A DNA stretch of 15,307 bases from Paracoccaceae bacterium (GTDB taxonomy: Bacteria > Pseudomonadota > Alphaproteobacteria > Rhodobacterales > Rhodobacteraceae). Of the stretch, positions 1 to 6,586 are shown one piece after another. Each line of letters opens with the position of its first letter. Position 1 is the stretch's first letter. Location of the stretch: NCBI GenBank assembly GCA_007131945.1, contig SLPP01000339.1, positions 1 to 15,307 on the forward strand, in the 5' to 3' direction. The notes under the pieces are model-generated. The model searched no databases. It saw only the letters and a program-made list of their open reading frames with translations, and was not told the DNA's origin. Made by a program: the position numbers and the translations under genes.

Positions 1-389
1 ACGACGCCCGGCGGCAGGGGGAACTGACGCCCGACGACCTCAACGCGCTGTGGATGAGCGTACAGGCCGAAAGCCTCGGCCCCGCCTTCGAGTTCATGGA
101 GGGCTACGAGACCTTCTGGTCCTACATCCCGCATTTCGTCCACTCGCCCTTCTACGTCTACGCCTATGCCTTCGGCGACGGGCTGGTGAACGCGCTCTAC
201 GCCGTCTATCGCGATTCCGGCCCCGGCTTCCAGGAGAAGTATTTCGAGATGCTGGCCGCCGGCGGGTCGAAGCACCACAGGGAGCTGCTCGCGCCTTTCG
301 GCCTCGACGCCTCGGACCCGGCCTTCTGGGATCGTGGGCTCGACATGATCGCGGGCTTCATCGACGAGCTGGAGGCGATGGAGGACTGA
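1..389 (+). CDS. M3-family oligoendopeptidase (PepF-like), C-terminal end, 5' truncated by the window
   Basis: The reading frame is open from base 3 to the TGA at 387-389 and gives about 128 residues with no start of its own, so the gene begins before the window. The segment HSPFYVYAYAFGDGLVNALY is the conserved C-terminal helix of M3 metallopeptidases of the oligoendopeptidase F type, where the Tyr-rich Y-x-Y-A-Y-A-F-G stretch lines the substrate channel. The tail (KHHRELLAPFGLD, then DPAFWDRGLDMIAGFIDELEAMED) also matches how these proteins end. The zinc-binding HExxH motif would lie upstream and is not visible. By family, this is a cytosolic zinc peptidase that cuts oligopeptides. No clear terminator follows; the GMC gene starts 91 bases later on the same strand. 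Confidence 0.85.
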   Translation, partial: DARRQGELTPDDLNALWMSVQAESLGPAFEFMEGYETFWSYIPHFVHSPFYVYAYAFGDGLVNALYAVYRDSGPGFQEKYFEMLAAGGSKHHRELLAPFGLDASDPAFWDRGLDMIAGFIDELEAMED

Positions 390-480
390 TCGGCACGGCG
401 GGCCGGCGGGGCAGGATTTCCCCTTGCGGCGCGCCGGGTCCTCGCGTTGAACTCGCGCCGTTGGGCCGGGGGGCGCGGGC

Positions 481-2106
481 ATGGACGGCGAGTTCGACTA
501 CCTGATCGTGGGCGCCGGTTCGGCCGGCTGCGTGCTGGCCGAGAGGCTCGCGGCCGATGGCCGGGCGCGGGTGCTGGTGCTCGAGGCCGGCGGCAGCGAC
601 CGGCGGTTCTTCGTGCAGATGCCGCTGGGCTACGGCAAGCTCTACCACGACACGCGCGTCAACTGGTGCTACCGGACCGAACCCGATCCGGGGCTGGCCG
701 GGCAACAGGACCACTGGCCGCGTGGCAAGCTCCTCGGCGGCTCCTCCTCGATCAACGCCATGGTCTGGATCCGCGGCCACCGGCAGGACTACGAGGACTG
801 GCGCGCCGCCGGCAATCCCGGCTGGGGCTGGGACGACGTGCTGCCCGCCTTCCGCGCGATGGAGGACAACGAGGACGGCGCCAGCGACTGGCGCGGCACC
901 GGCGGGCCTCTCTTCATCCGCTCCGGCCGAACGCCCGGCCATCCGCTGGTCACGCCGTTCCTCGCCGCCTGCGAGAGCCTCGGGATGCGGCGCAATCCCG
1001 ACTTCAACGGGCCCGAGCAGGAGGGCGTCGGCATCTACCAGCTGACCATCCGCGACGGCCGGCGCAACTCGGCCGCGCGCGCCTTCCTGCGCCCGGCGCT
1101 GCGGCGTGGCAATGTCGCGCTCAGGACCGGCGCGCAGGTCACCCGCGTCCTGTTCGACGGCCGGCGGGCGGTGGGAGTCGAATACCGCTGGAAGGGGCGG
1201 ATGCTCACCGCTAGGGCGGGCGAGGTGATCCTGTCGGGCGGCGCGATCAACTCGCCGCAGATCCTGATGCTCTCGGGTATCGGGCCCGGGGCGGAGCTGC
1301 AGGCGCAGGGCATCCCGGTGCTGCTTGACCAGCCCCATGTCGGCGCCAATCTCAGCGACCACCAGGGGCTGAACTACACCTGGCGCGCGCATGTGCCGAC
1401 GATGAACGACCTTCTGCGCCCGTGGTGGGGCAAGCTGCGCGTCGGGCTGCGCTACCTCGCCCGGCGCGACGGGCCGCTGGCGGCGTCGATCAACCATGCC
1501 GGTGGCTTCTTCCGCACGGATCCGGGACAGAAGCGACCCAACATGCAGCTCTATTTCCAGGCCTTCTCGACGCTCCTGCCGCGACCGGGCGAGCGGCCGG
1601 TGCTGAGCCCCGATCCCTTCTCGGGTCTCTCGATCGGTCTTTCGAACTGCCGCCCGACGAGCCGTGGCCAGGTCGTGCTCGCCGGTCCCGACCCCTTCGC
1701 CGCGCCGCGGATCTTCGCCAACGCGCTCTCGACCGAGGCGGACGTGGCGGAGATGCTGGCCGGGGCGAAGCTGCTGCGCCGCATCGCCGCGACTGCGCCG
1801 CTTGCCACGCTCCTCGCCGAGGAACTGCGCCCGGGGCCGCGGGTGCAAAGCGACGCCGATCTCGTCGCCGACCTGCGCGCCCGCAGCGGGACGGTGTTCC
1901 ACCCTTCCTGCACCTGCCGGATGGGCCCGGACCCGGCAGGCTCGGTCGTCGATCCGCGGCTGCGGGTGCACGGGATCGACCGGCTGCGCGTCTGCGACGC
2001 CTCGGCCTTTCCCAGCCTGATCGCCGGCAACACCAACGCGCCGGCGATGCTGATGGGCTGGATCGGCGCCGAACGCATCCGCGCCGATCGCGTCGCCGGC
2101 GGCTGA
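481..2106 (+). CDS. GMC-family FAD oxidoreductase (choline/alcohol dehydrogenase-like)
   Basis: A 541-residue flavoprotein of normal GMC length. The N-terminal FAD-binding Rossmann motif is G-A-G-S-A-G at residues 11-16. The first GMC signature (GKLLGGSSSINAM) starts near residue 82 and the second (GGAINSPQILMLSGIGP) near 253. The catalytic end has HPSCTCRMG with His474, and AGNTNAPAML with Asn519 as the likely His/Asn pair. By family it oxidises an alcohol (choline, long-chain, aromatic or polyethylene-glycol type) using FAD and passes electrons to a quinone or oxygen. The substrate cannot be read from the sequence: there is no betaine aldehyde dehydrogenase or choline transporter beside it, so betA is not assigned. 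The ATG at 481 is immediately before the FAD motif, but only a weak G-rich ribosome site precedes it. A likely terminator follows at 2126-2160. Confidence 0.92.
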   Translation: MDGEFDYLIVGAGSAGCVLAERLAADGRARVLVLEAGGSDRRFFVQMPLGYGKLYHDTRVNWCYRTEPDPGLAGQQDHWPRGKLLGGSSSINAMVWIRGHRQDYEDWRAAGNPGWGWDDVLPAFRAMEDNEDGASDWRGTGGPLFIRSGRTPGHPLVTPFLAACESLGMRRNPDFNGPEQEGVGIYQLTIRDGRRNSAARAFLRPALRRGNVALRTGAQVTRVLFDGRRAVGVEYRWKGRMLTARAGEVILSGGAINSPQILMLSGIGPGAELQAQGIPVLLDQPHVGANLSDHQGLNYTWRAHVPTMNDLLRPWWGKLRVGLRYLARRDGPLAASINHAGGFFRTDPGQKRPNMQLYFQAFSTLLPRPGERPVLSPDPFSGLSIGLSNCRPTSRGQVVLAGPDPFAAPRIFANALSTEADVAEMLAGAKLLRRIAATAPLATLLAEELRPGPRVQSDADLVADLRARSGTVFHPSCTCRMGPDPAGSVVDPRLRVHGIDRLRVCDASAFPSLIAGNTNAPAMLMGWIGAERIRADRVAGG

Positions 2107-2125
2107 TCCGCGCGACAACCGGCCG

Positions 2126-2160
2126 CTCCCCGAACCGCGAGCCGGGGGCTTTCGTTTTTT
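2126..2160 (+). terminator. probable intrinsic terminator after the GMC oxidoreductase gene
   Basis: CCCCG at 2128-2132 pairs with CGGGG at 2143-2147, extended by a U-G pair, around a 10-base loop. CTTTCG and a run of six T (2155-2160) follow. It lies 20 bases after the GMC stop codon. The stem is short, so termination may be partial. Confidence 0.5.
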
Positions 2161-2164
2161 CGCC

Positions 2165-2188
2165 GGACCGCCTAAGAGGGCGGGGTCC
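2165..2188 (+). other. small hairpin in the fpr leader
   Basis: GGACCGCC (2165-2172) can pair with GGC...GGTCC (2179-2188) with two unpaired G on the 3' side. It ends 12 bases before the fpr ATG. It could be part of the upstream terminator region or a leader structure near the fpr ribosome site. There is no further support for a regulatory role. Confidence 0.25.
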
Positions 2189-2200
2189 CTGTCACGCGAG

Positions 2201-3022
2201 ATGCCCATGCCCGACACCGCCGCGAAAGCCCAGGCCAGAACCCTGCCCGACGCGCAGACGATCCTGTCGGTGCGGCACTGGACCGACAAGCTCTTCTCGT
2301 TCCGCTGCACGCGGCCGCGCAGCCTGCGCTTCCGCTCGGGGGAATTCGTCATGCTCGGGCTTCTCGACGAGCGCGGCAAGCCCCTGCTGCGCGCCTATTC
2401 CATCGCCTCGCCGAACTGGGACGACGAACTTGAATTCTACTCGATCAAGGTGCCCGACGGGCCGCTCACCTCGAAGCTGCAGCATGTCCGGCCGGGCGAC
2501 GAGATCATCCTGCGCCCCAAGCCCGTGGGCACGCTGGTCCATGACGCGCTCCTGCCCGGCAAGCGGCTGTGGTTTCTCTCCACCGGGACCGGTATCGCGC
2601 CCTTCGCCAGCCTCGTGCGCGATCCCGAGACCTACGAGAAATACGAGCAGGTCATCCTGATGCATACCTGCCGCGAGAAGGCCGAGCTCGACTACGGTCG
2701 CGAGCTGGTCGAGAACCTGCGCGACGATCCCCTGATCGGCGAGATGGTCGAGGGCAAGCTCTTCTACTACCCGACGACGACGCGCGAACCCTCCGAGCGC
2801 ATGGGCCGCGTGACCGACAACCTGACCTCGGGCAAGGTGTTCGAGGACCTCGGGCTGGAGGGTCCGATGAACCCGGCGCGCGACCGGGCGATGGTCTGCG
2901 GCTCGCTCGCCTTCAACCTCGACGTCAAGGCGATCCTCGAGGGCTGGGGCCTGCGCGAAGGCGCCAATTCGGACCCGGCCGAATACGTCGTCGAGAAGGC
3001 CTTCGTCGGCGAGGGGATCTGA
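2201..3022 (+). CDS. fpr: ferredoxin/flavodoxin-NADP(+) reductase
   Basis: A 273-residue FAD enzyme that moves electrons between NADPH and ferredoxin or flavodoxin in the cytoplasm; in related bacteria it serves oxidative-stress and iron-sulfur metabolism. Visible motifs are the FAD-binding R-A-Y-S-I-A-S-P at 64-71, the NADP-binding S-T-G-T-G-I-A-P-F at 127-135, M-V-C-G-S at 231-235, and the C-terminal extension A-F-V-G-E-G-I at 267-273. That tail is the hallmark of the R. capsulatus-type (bacterial subclass I) reductases, which are about 272 residues long. Two ATG codons (2201 and 2207) compete as start; neither has a strong Shine-Dalgarno sequence, so the first two residues are uncertain. 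It is preceded by the GMC terminator, so it probably has its own promoter. It converges on the GNAT gene downstream. Confidence 0.95.
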   Translation: MPMPDTAAKAQARTLPDAQTILSVRHWTDKLFSFRCTRPRSLRFRSGEFVMLGLLDERGKPLLRAYSIASPNWDDELEFYSIKVPDGPLTSKLQHVRPGDEIILRPKPVGTLVHDALLPGKRLWFLSTGTGIAPFASLVRDPETYEKYEQVILMHTCREKAELDYGRELVENLRDDPLIGEMVEGKLFYYPTTTREPSERMGRVTDNLTSGKVFEDLGLEGPMNPARDRAMVCGSLAFNLDVKAILEGWGLREGANSDPAEYVVEKAFVGEGI

Positions 3023-3031
3023 TCCCGGCGG

Positions 3032-3048
3032 CTGCTCGATTTGAGCAG
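3032..3048 (+). other. hairpin after fpr
   Basis: CTGCTC (3032-3037) and GAGCAG (3043-3048) form a perfect 6-bp stem with loop GATTT, ten bases after the fpr stop. No T-run follows directly, so it is not a classical intrinsic terminator. It may stabilise the 3' end or help Rho-independent release only weakly. Confidence 0.35.
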
Positions 3049-3112
3049 GCACACCAATCCATTGAAAAAGAAAGATAAAGTTATTTCTGTTAACCGAATT
3101 GAAACGGTCTGT

Positions 3113-3132
3113 CGCGGTGCGTGGGGACCGCG
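3113..3132 (-). other. hairpin directly after the GNAT stop codon
   Basis: CGCGGT (3113-3118) and ACCGCG (3127-3132) make a perfect 6-bp stem with an 8-base loop, abutting the GNAT stop at 3133-3135. On the minus strand the following bases are AT-rich but have no immediate T-run. The sequence 3050-3110 between the two convergent genes is A-rich (for example AAAAAGAAAGATAAAG at 3065-3080), in sharp contrast to its surroundings. Confidence 0.35.
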
Positions 3133-3714
3133 TCAGCGCGGCGCGGCGACCGGCTTCACCATCAGGATCCAGTGGCGGGCTGCGCTCGTCCAGCCGTTGG
3201 TGACGACCGCCTCGCGCGCCCGCTCGGCATAGCCGAGGCCGGCATAAAGGCGCTGCGCGGGAAGGTTGACATCCGCGACGATCAGGCTGAGCGCGCCGGC
3301 CCCGGCGGCGAGGCGCTCGGCCTCCTGCATCAGCACCCGCGCAAGGCCGCGGCCGCGGAACTCCGGCAGGGTGGCGATGGCGTTGATGTAGTAACTGCCG
3401 AGCGCGCGGTTCTCCAGCGCCTGGAGCGGGCGCAGGATCGGCGGCAGGTCGTCGAGCGGTTCTGGCTCGTGTCCGATCCGGTAGCCGATCAACCCGGCGG
3501 CGACCTGCCCGCCGATCTCGATCACCCGCGCGTTGCGCCAGGAAAAGCCACCCGTATCGCGCGCCGCCCGGCTCGCGCCGATCTGCCAGGGATCCTGGCC
3601 GGGATCGCAGGATTGTTGCCAGAGATGAAGGGGAAGTCCCTCGCCGGCGAGGTCGATGATCCGGGCGAGTGCGGCGGCGTCGCCGCGCCGGGCGGCGCGC
3701 GGTTCGGGCGTCAT
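3133..3714 (-). CDS. GNAT-family N-acetyltransferase
   Basis: A 193-residue protein with a GNAT fold. The acetyl-CoA-binding motif A is visible as INAIATLPEFRGRGLARVLM (core R-G-R-G-L-A), followed by a helix and the ...LYAGLGYAERAR strand typical of motif B. By family it transfers an acetyl group from acetyl-CoA to an amine; the substrate is unknown. The ATG at 3714 is chosen because GGGGGAAG lies 5 bases upstream (3720-3727) and the conserved domain starts right after it. The frame stays open further upstream, but the added residues look non-conserved and have no ribosome site. The gene stands alone: a terminator for the next minus-strand gene lies upstream, so GNAT must have its own promoter within about 3715-3832. 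It converges on fpr. Confidence 0.85.
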   Translation of the reverse strand: MTPEPRAARRGDAAALARIIDLAGEGLPLHLWQQSCDPGQDPWQIGASRAARDTGGFSWRNARVIEIGGQVAAGLIGYRIGHEPEPLDDLPPILRPLQALENRALGSYYINAIATLPEFRGRGLARVLMQEAERLAAGAGALSLIVADVNLPAQRLYAGLGYAERAREAVVTNGWTSAARHWILMVKPVAAPR

Positions 3715-3832
3715 GACGGCTTCCCCCGATATCTCGGACATTCGCCGCGAGCCTAGCATCACGGCGCCGGCGAGGGAACGCGCGGCATGGCCCGGCGCCG
3801 CTGTCGCTCTTTTCCGCATTCGGCGCGAGCAC

Positions 3833-3861
3833 GAAAAAGGCCCCCGCCGCGGCAGGGGCCT
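3833..3861 (-). terminator. strong intrinsic terminator after the acidic membrane-anchored protein gene
   Basis: On the minus strand AGGCCCC (3861-3855) pairs with GGGGCCT (3844-3838) around a GC-rich loop and runs into TTTT (3837-3834). It sits 24 bases past the stop of the gene at 3886-4587. This is a textbook Rho-independent terminator. Confidence 0.85.
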
Positions 3862-3885
3862 GTCATCCGGTCGGGCGCGGCGCGG

Positions 3886-4587
3886 TCAGAGACCGAGCAT
3901 GTCGCGCAGCTGGCTCAGCGCCGCTTCCAGCGCGTCGGGATCGTCGCGCACGCTTTCCAGCAGCGCGCGGGCCGCGCTGGTGTTGATCGGGTCGAGATCG
4001 GCCTCCTCGATCGCCGCCATCGCGCGCTCGAAATCGAAGCCTTCCGGCGTGAACAGCCCCTCGGCATCGGCCTCCAGCACGGCCGGATCGGCCGCGTCCG
4101 GGCGCAGCATCGACTCGGCTTCGGGCTCGGTCGCCTGCATCTGGTCCTGGATTGCCTGCTGGGCCTCGCCGACCACGGCCTCGGCCTCGGCCGCGGCCTC
4201 GTCGCCGGCGGCGAGCGCCTCCTCGATCGCGGCCTGCGCCGCCGCCTCGGCCTCGGCCGCTGCCTCTTCCTGCGCCTCGAGGATGTCGGCGATGGCTGCT
4301 TCGGCGGCTTCCGCGGCCTCGTCGGCTTCCTCGATCGCCTGGTCGACGATGGAGGGCTCCTCGGTTGCCGGTTCGTCGAGAAGCGCGTCCTCCTCGACCG
4401 GCTCGGCGACGGGGTCTTCGGCGGGTTCCTCGGGCACCGTTTCCTCGGGCGCCTCGGCGGGGGCGAGCGGCTCTTCGGGCGCGGTCACGGGCTCGGGGGC
4501 CGGGGCGGGGGGCGTGGTGTCCTGCACCAGCCAGTAGCCGACCACGGCCGCGACGGCGATCACGATGATGATCAGGGCTTTCTTCAT
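3886..4587 (-). CDS. acidic, Ala/Glu/Pro-rich single-pass membrane protein of unknown function
   Basis: A 233-residue protein not recognised as a named family. It begins [20 protein letters not shown], one hydrophobic segment (about 4-20) that should act as an uncleaved anchor with the rest outside the cytoplasm. Residues 25-78 are a Pro/Glu-rich, probably disordered linker. Residues 79-150 are Ala/Glu-rich (AAAEAEA-like units) and likely one long helix or coiled coil. Residues 158-233 look like a small helical domain. The protein is extremely acidic; Lys2 and Lys3 are its only lysines. The ATG at 4587 is chosen because it starts the membrane segment; AGAAGGAA lies upstream at a rather long spacing of about 11-12 bases. 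A strong terminator follows. It is transcribed divergently from infC. High GC3 and clear amino-acid bias support a real gene. Confidence 0.8.
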   Translation of the reverse strand: MKKALIIIVIAVAAVVGYWLVQDTTPPAPAPEPVTAPEEPLAPAEAPEETVPEEPAEDPVAEPVEEDALLDEPATEEPSIVDQAIEEADEAAEAAEAAIADILEAQEEAAAEAEAAAQAAIEEALAAGDEAAAEAEAVVGEAQQAIQDQMQATEPEAESMLRPDAADPAVLEADAEGLFTPEGFDFERAMAAIEEADLDPINTSAARALLESVRDDPDALEAALSQLRDMLGL

Positions 4588-4755
4588 GCCAATATCCGTT
4601 CCTTCTGGTTGTGTCCGCTTAGATGAGTTCGGCGGAATTGGCAATTCACGCGCGGAAAAAACCTTGTGCAGTCGCAGAAAAACGCCGTCCCGGCGCGCCG
4701 CGACGGCCTGCCGCGCACCCGCCGGCCCGCGGCTTCCGCGCCTCGGTCGAATCGC

Positions 4756-4784
4756 TTGTCAGCGCAGGCGCCTCGGTCTATTTT
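4756..4784 (+). promoter_or_regulatory. sigma-70-type promoter of infC
   Basis: TTGTCA (4756-4761) and TATTTT (4779-4784) are separated by exactly 17 bases. Initiation near 4791 would leave a short leader of about 26 bases before the ATC start of infC. The ribosome site AAGGA (4804-4808) fits inside this leader. Confidence 0.65.
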
Positions 4785-4803
4785 CCGCCCGCCTGATCCA
4801 CAG

Positions 4804-4808
4804 AAGGA
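4804..4808 (+). promoter_or_regulatory. ribosome-binding site that fixes the ATC start of infC
   Basis: AAGGA within AGAAGGAAG lies 8 bases before ATC at 4817-4819. No ATG, GTG or TTG in the infC frame is at a usable distance from it, so this site points to ATC as the initiator. Confidence 0.75.
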
Positions 4809-4816
4809 AGACAACC

Positions 4817-5356
4817 ATCGCTCGCAGACCGCACCACGCCCCGCCCAGCCGCGACACCGGCCCCCGCGTCAACGACCGCATCCGCGCACCCGAAATCCGC
4901 CTGATCGGTGCCGAAGGGGAGAACCTGGGCGTCGTGACGCCGGCGCGGGCCATCCAGCTTGCCGAGGAGGCCGGGCTCGACCTGGTCGAGATCTCGCCCA
5001 ACGCGACGCCGCCGGTCTGCAAGATCATGGATTTCGGCAAGTTCAAGTACGAACAGCAGAAGCGCGAATCCGAGGCGAAGAAGAAGCAGAAGACCATCGA
5101 GGTCAAGGAGATCAAGTTCCGCCCGGGCACCGACAAGCACGACTACGATGTCAAGATGCGCCCGGTGATGAAGTTCCTGCAGGAGGGCGACAAGGTCAAG
5201 GTCACCCTGCGCTTCCGCGGCCGCGAGATGGCGCACCAGGAACTGGGGCTGGAACTCTTGCAGCGCGTGGCCGCCGATGTCACCGAGATCGGCAAGGTAG
5301 AGAACATGCCGAAGCTCGAGGGCCGGCAGATGGTGATGATGATCGGCCCGCGCTGA
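4817..5356 (+). CDS. infC: translation initiation factor IF-3, starting at ATC
   Basis: A 179-residue IF-3. It binds the 30S subunit, checks the initiator tRNA-start codon pairing and prevents early joining of 50S. The N-domain has [19 protein letters not shown] and the linker region [21 protein letters not shown]. The C-domain has [20 protein letters not shown] and ends [19 protein letters not shown], all standard. The start is the ATC at 4817: it follows AAGGA by 8 bases and gives [19 protein letters not shown], which resembles IF-3 N-termini of Rhodobacterales as I recall them. In-frame ATG codons upstream (from 4565) would add residues that overlap the divergent gene and match nothing. 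The next in-frame GTG would remove conserved sequence. Rare start codons (AUU in E. coli infC) are a known device by which IF-3 represses its own synthesis. A promoter lies at 4756-4784 and a terminator follows at 5366-5404; rpmI and rplT do not follow. Confidence 0.95.
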   Translation: MARRPHHAPPSRDTGPRVNDRIRAPEIRLIGAEGENLGVVTPARAIQLAEEAGLDLVEISPNATPPVCKIMDFGKFKYEQQKRESEAKKKQKTIEVKEIKFRPGTDKHDYDVKMRPVMKFLQEGDKVKVTLRFRGREMAHQELGLELLQRVAADVTEIGKVENMPKLEGRQMVMMIGPR

Positions 5357-5365
5357 CGCAACCCC

Positions 5366-5404
5366 GACCGGTGCTGCTGGCGCATTGGCTGGCGCCGGTC
5401 TTTC
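5366..5404 (+). terminator. probable intrinsic terminator after infC
   Basis: GACCGGTGC (5366-5374) pairs with GCGCCGGTC (5392-5400) over nine positions with one G-U wobble; TTTC follows. The T-run is short, so strength is uncertain. The site is 9 bases after the infC stop and 32 bases before the stop of the convergent gene. Confidence 0.55.
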
Positions 5405-5435
5405 AATTGCAAATCAGTTCCTTGACGGCCGGTCT

Positions 5436-6464
5436 TCAGTCGTCGTTCCGGACCTCGCTGCCCGGACGGCGATAGCGGTAGCGCTCGGCCTCGGCCTCGA
5501 GCACGTCGGCCAGGCAGGCGTCGTGATCGCGCATCTGCGCGATCGTCGCCCGGCGGCCGCGGGCGTCGTGCGTCTGCAGGATGCGCCGCAGCACGCTCGC
5601 CCTGCCGCGCGGCCGGGCGAGGAATTCGGCCTGCGACACCAGCGCCTCGATCGGGCTGCCCAGCGTGAGAAGCGCGTTGTGGCTGGCCAGCGCCACATAG
5701 GCGCCGCTGAGGCAGGTGTCGCGGGTGTCCGGGCAGTATTCGGAACAGACCGCGTCGAGGGGGGCGGCGATCCTGGATCCGGCCAGCCAGACCGCGAGCC
5801 GGTCGGCATCGTAGCTGCCGTCGATCAGCGCGCGCTGCAGGCTGTCGGGGGCGACGCGGGCGAGGAGCGCGGCGCGACGATCCTCGTCCGCGCCGCGCCA
5901 GAGCAGGTAGATCAGGTCCGGGTCGACATCCTCGGGATCGAGCGCACGCAGGCCGGGATGCTCGCGCGCGGCAAGCATGACCATCGCCTCGCGCGCCGCG
6001 CGCGACTCGCCCAGTCCTTCCAGGCGCGCGATCACTTCGGGTCCGGTCGCCGGGTCCATCAGCGCCAGCCACGCCGCCCCCAGCGGATGCTCGGCAAGCG
6101 CGTGCAGCCAGCTGCGTCCGGACAGGCCGCCGGGCTGGCGCAGCAGCGCGATGCGCTCTTCGCGCGGCAGATGCGCCAGCCAGGGCCCCTGCAGCGCCGG
6201 GGTCTTGTCGATGATCGCAAGCAGCAGGCGCGCGGCCGGGTTGCCGTTCCGGGCAAGCGCGGCGAATTCGCGCAGCGCGTCCTCTTCCTCGCTCTCCAGC
6301 CAGCGGTCGACCGCGGCGACAAGCGCGGGAGCATCACCGCCGGGGAGGAACGCCCCGCCGGCCACCGACGGGAGCGGCAGCACGAGCAGTGCGACAAGGC
6401 CCACGCAGCGGAAGCCGCGCGCAACCCTGCTGCGCAAACCCTTCATCTGTTGGCTGAACGCCAC
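5436..6464 (-). CDS. exported protein of unknown function with a clustered-cysteine motif
   Basis: A 342-residue protein that I do not recognise. Near the N-terminus a basic stretch (KGLRSRVARGFR) precedes a hydrophobic segment (CVGLVALLVLPLPSVAGG), consistent with a signal peptide and export. The mature part is Ala/Leu/Arg-rich and helical, with sequences such as WLESEEEDALREFAALARNGNPAARLLLAII that suggest helical-repeat (TPR/Sel1-like) packing, but no clear repeat consensus. A cysteine cluster, C-S-E-Y-C-P-D-T-R-D-T-C, occurs about two thirds along. The GTG at 6464 is preferred: GAGGGAAG lies 7 bases upstream (6472-6479), whereas the ATG six codons later has no ribosome site. The gene is separated from the DsbA-like gene upstream by a terminator, so it likely has its own promoter. 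It converges on infC. Confidence 0.75.
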   Translation of the reverse strand: MAFSQQMKGLRSRVARGFRCVGLVALLVLPLPSVAGGAFLPGGDAPALVAAVDRWLESEEEDALREFAALARNGNPAARLLLAIIDKTPALQGPWLAHLPREERIALLRQPGGLSGRSWLHALAEHPLGAAWLALMDPATGPEVIARLEGLGESRAAREAMVMLAAREHPGLRALDPEDVDPDLIYLLWRGADEDRRAALLARVAPDSLQRALIDGSYDADRLAVWLAGSRIAAPLDAVCSEYCPDTRDTCLSGAYVALASHNALLTLGSPIEALVSQAEFLARPRGRASVLRRILQTHDARGRRATIAQMRDHDACLADVLEAEAERYRYRRPGSEVRNDD

Positions 6465-6519
6465 GATCCGTCTTCCCTCGCGCTGCCGGCCGCCTGCCGG
6501 CGTCGGCGCTGATGCTCAT

Positions 6520-6548
6520 CTTGCGAAATCCCGCGCCCGGGGCGCAAG
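6520..6548. repeat. short inverted repeat upstream of the exported-protein gene
   Basis: CTTGCG (6520-6525) and CGCAAG (6543-6548) are perfect inverted arms. Between them is a near-palindrome, GCGCCC/GGGGCGC (6533-6545). It lies between the DsbA-like terminator and the start of the gene at 6464, so it could be an operator or a second terminator stem. Neither is proven. Confidence 0.3.
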
Positions 6549-6550
6549 CG

Positions 6551-6579
6551 GAAAACGCAACCCGGCGATGACGGGCTGC
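6551..6579 (-). terminator. intrinsic terminator after the DsbA-like gene
   Basis: On the minus strand GCAGCCCG (6579-6572) pairs with CGGGTTGC (6564-6557), 8 positions with one G-U, around a 7-base loop. GTTTTC follows. It lies 8 bases past the stop codon of the DsbA-like gene. Confidence 0.7.
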
Positions 6580-6586
6580 GCGCGCC

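Noticed and set aside
481..2106. Naming the GMC gene betA (choline dehydrogenase)
   Set aside because: GMC substrates vary widely and no betaine-pathway neighbours are present.
358..2379. Long minus-strand open frame opposite the GMC gene
   Set aside because: Same GC-driven shadow; the plus strand has all GMC signatures and the antisense translation is low-complexity.
3715..3819. N-terminal extension of the GNAT gene to 3819
   Set aside because: The extra residues do not look like GNAT sequence, and GGGGGAAG sits directly before the ATG at 3714.
4152..4568. Pro/Arg-rich plus-strand open frame opposite the acidic protein gene
   Set aside because: It is the antisense reading of Ala/Glu-rich codons; no start context and low complexity.
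4565..4816. In-frame ATG codons upstream of infC as its start
   Set aside because: They would begin inside the divergent gene, lie upstream of the promoter at 4756-4784, and add 84 residues unlike any IF-3.
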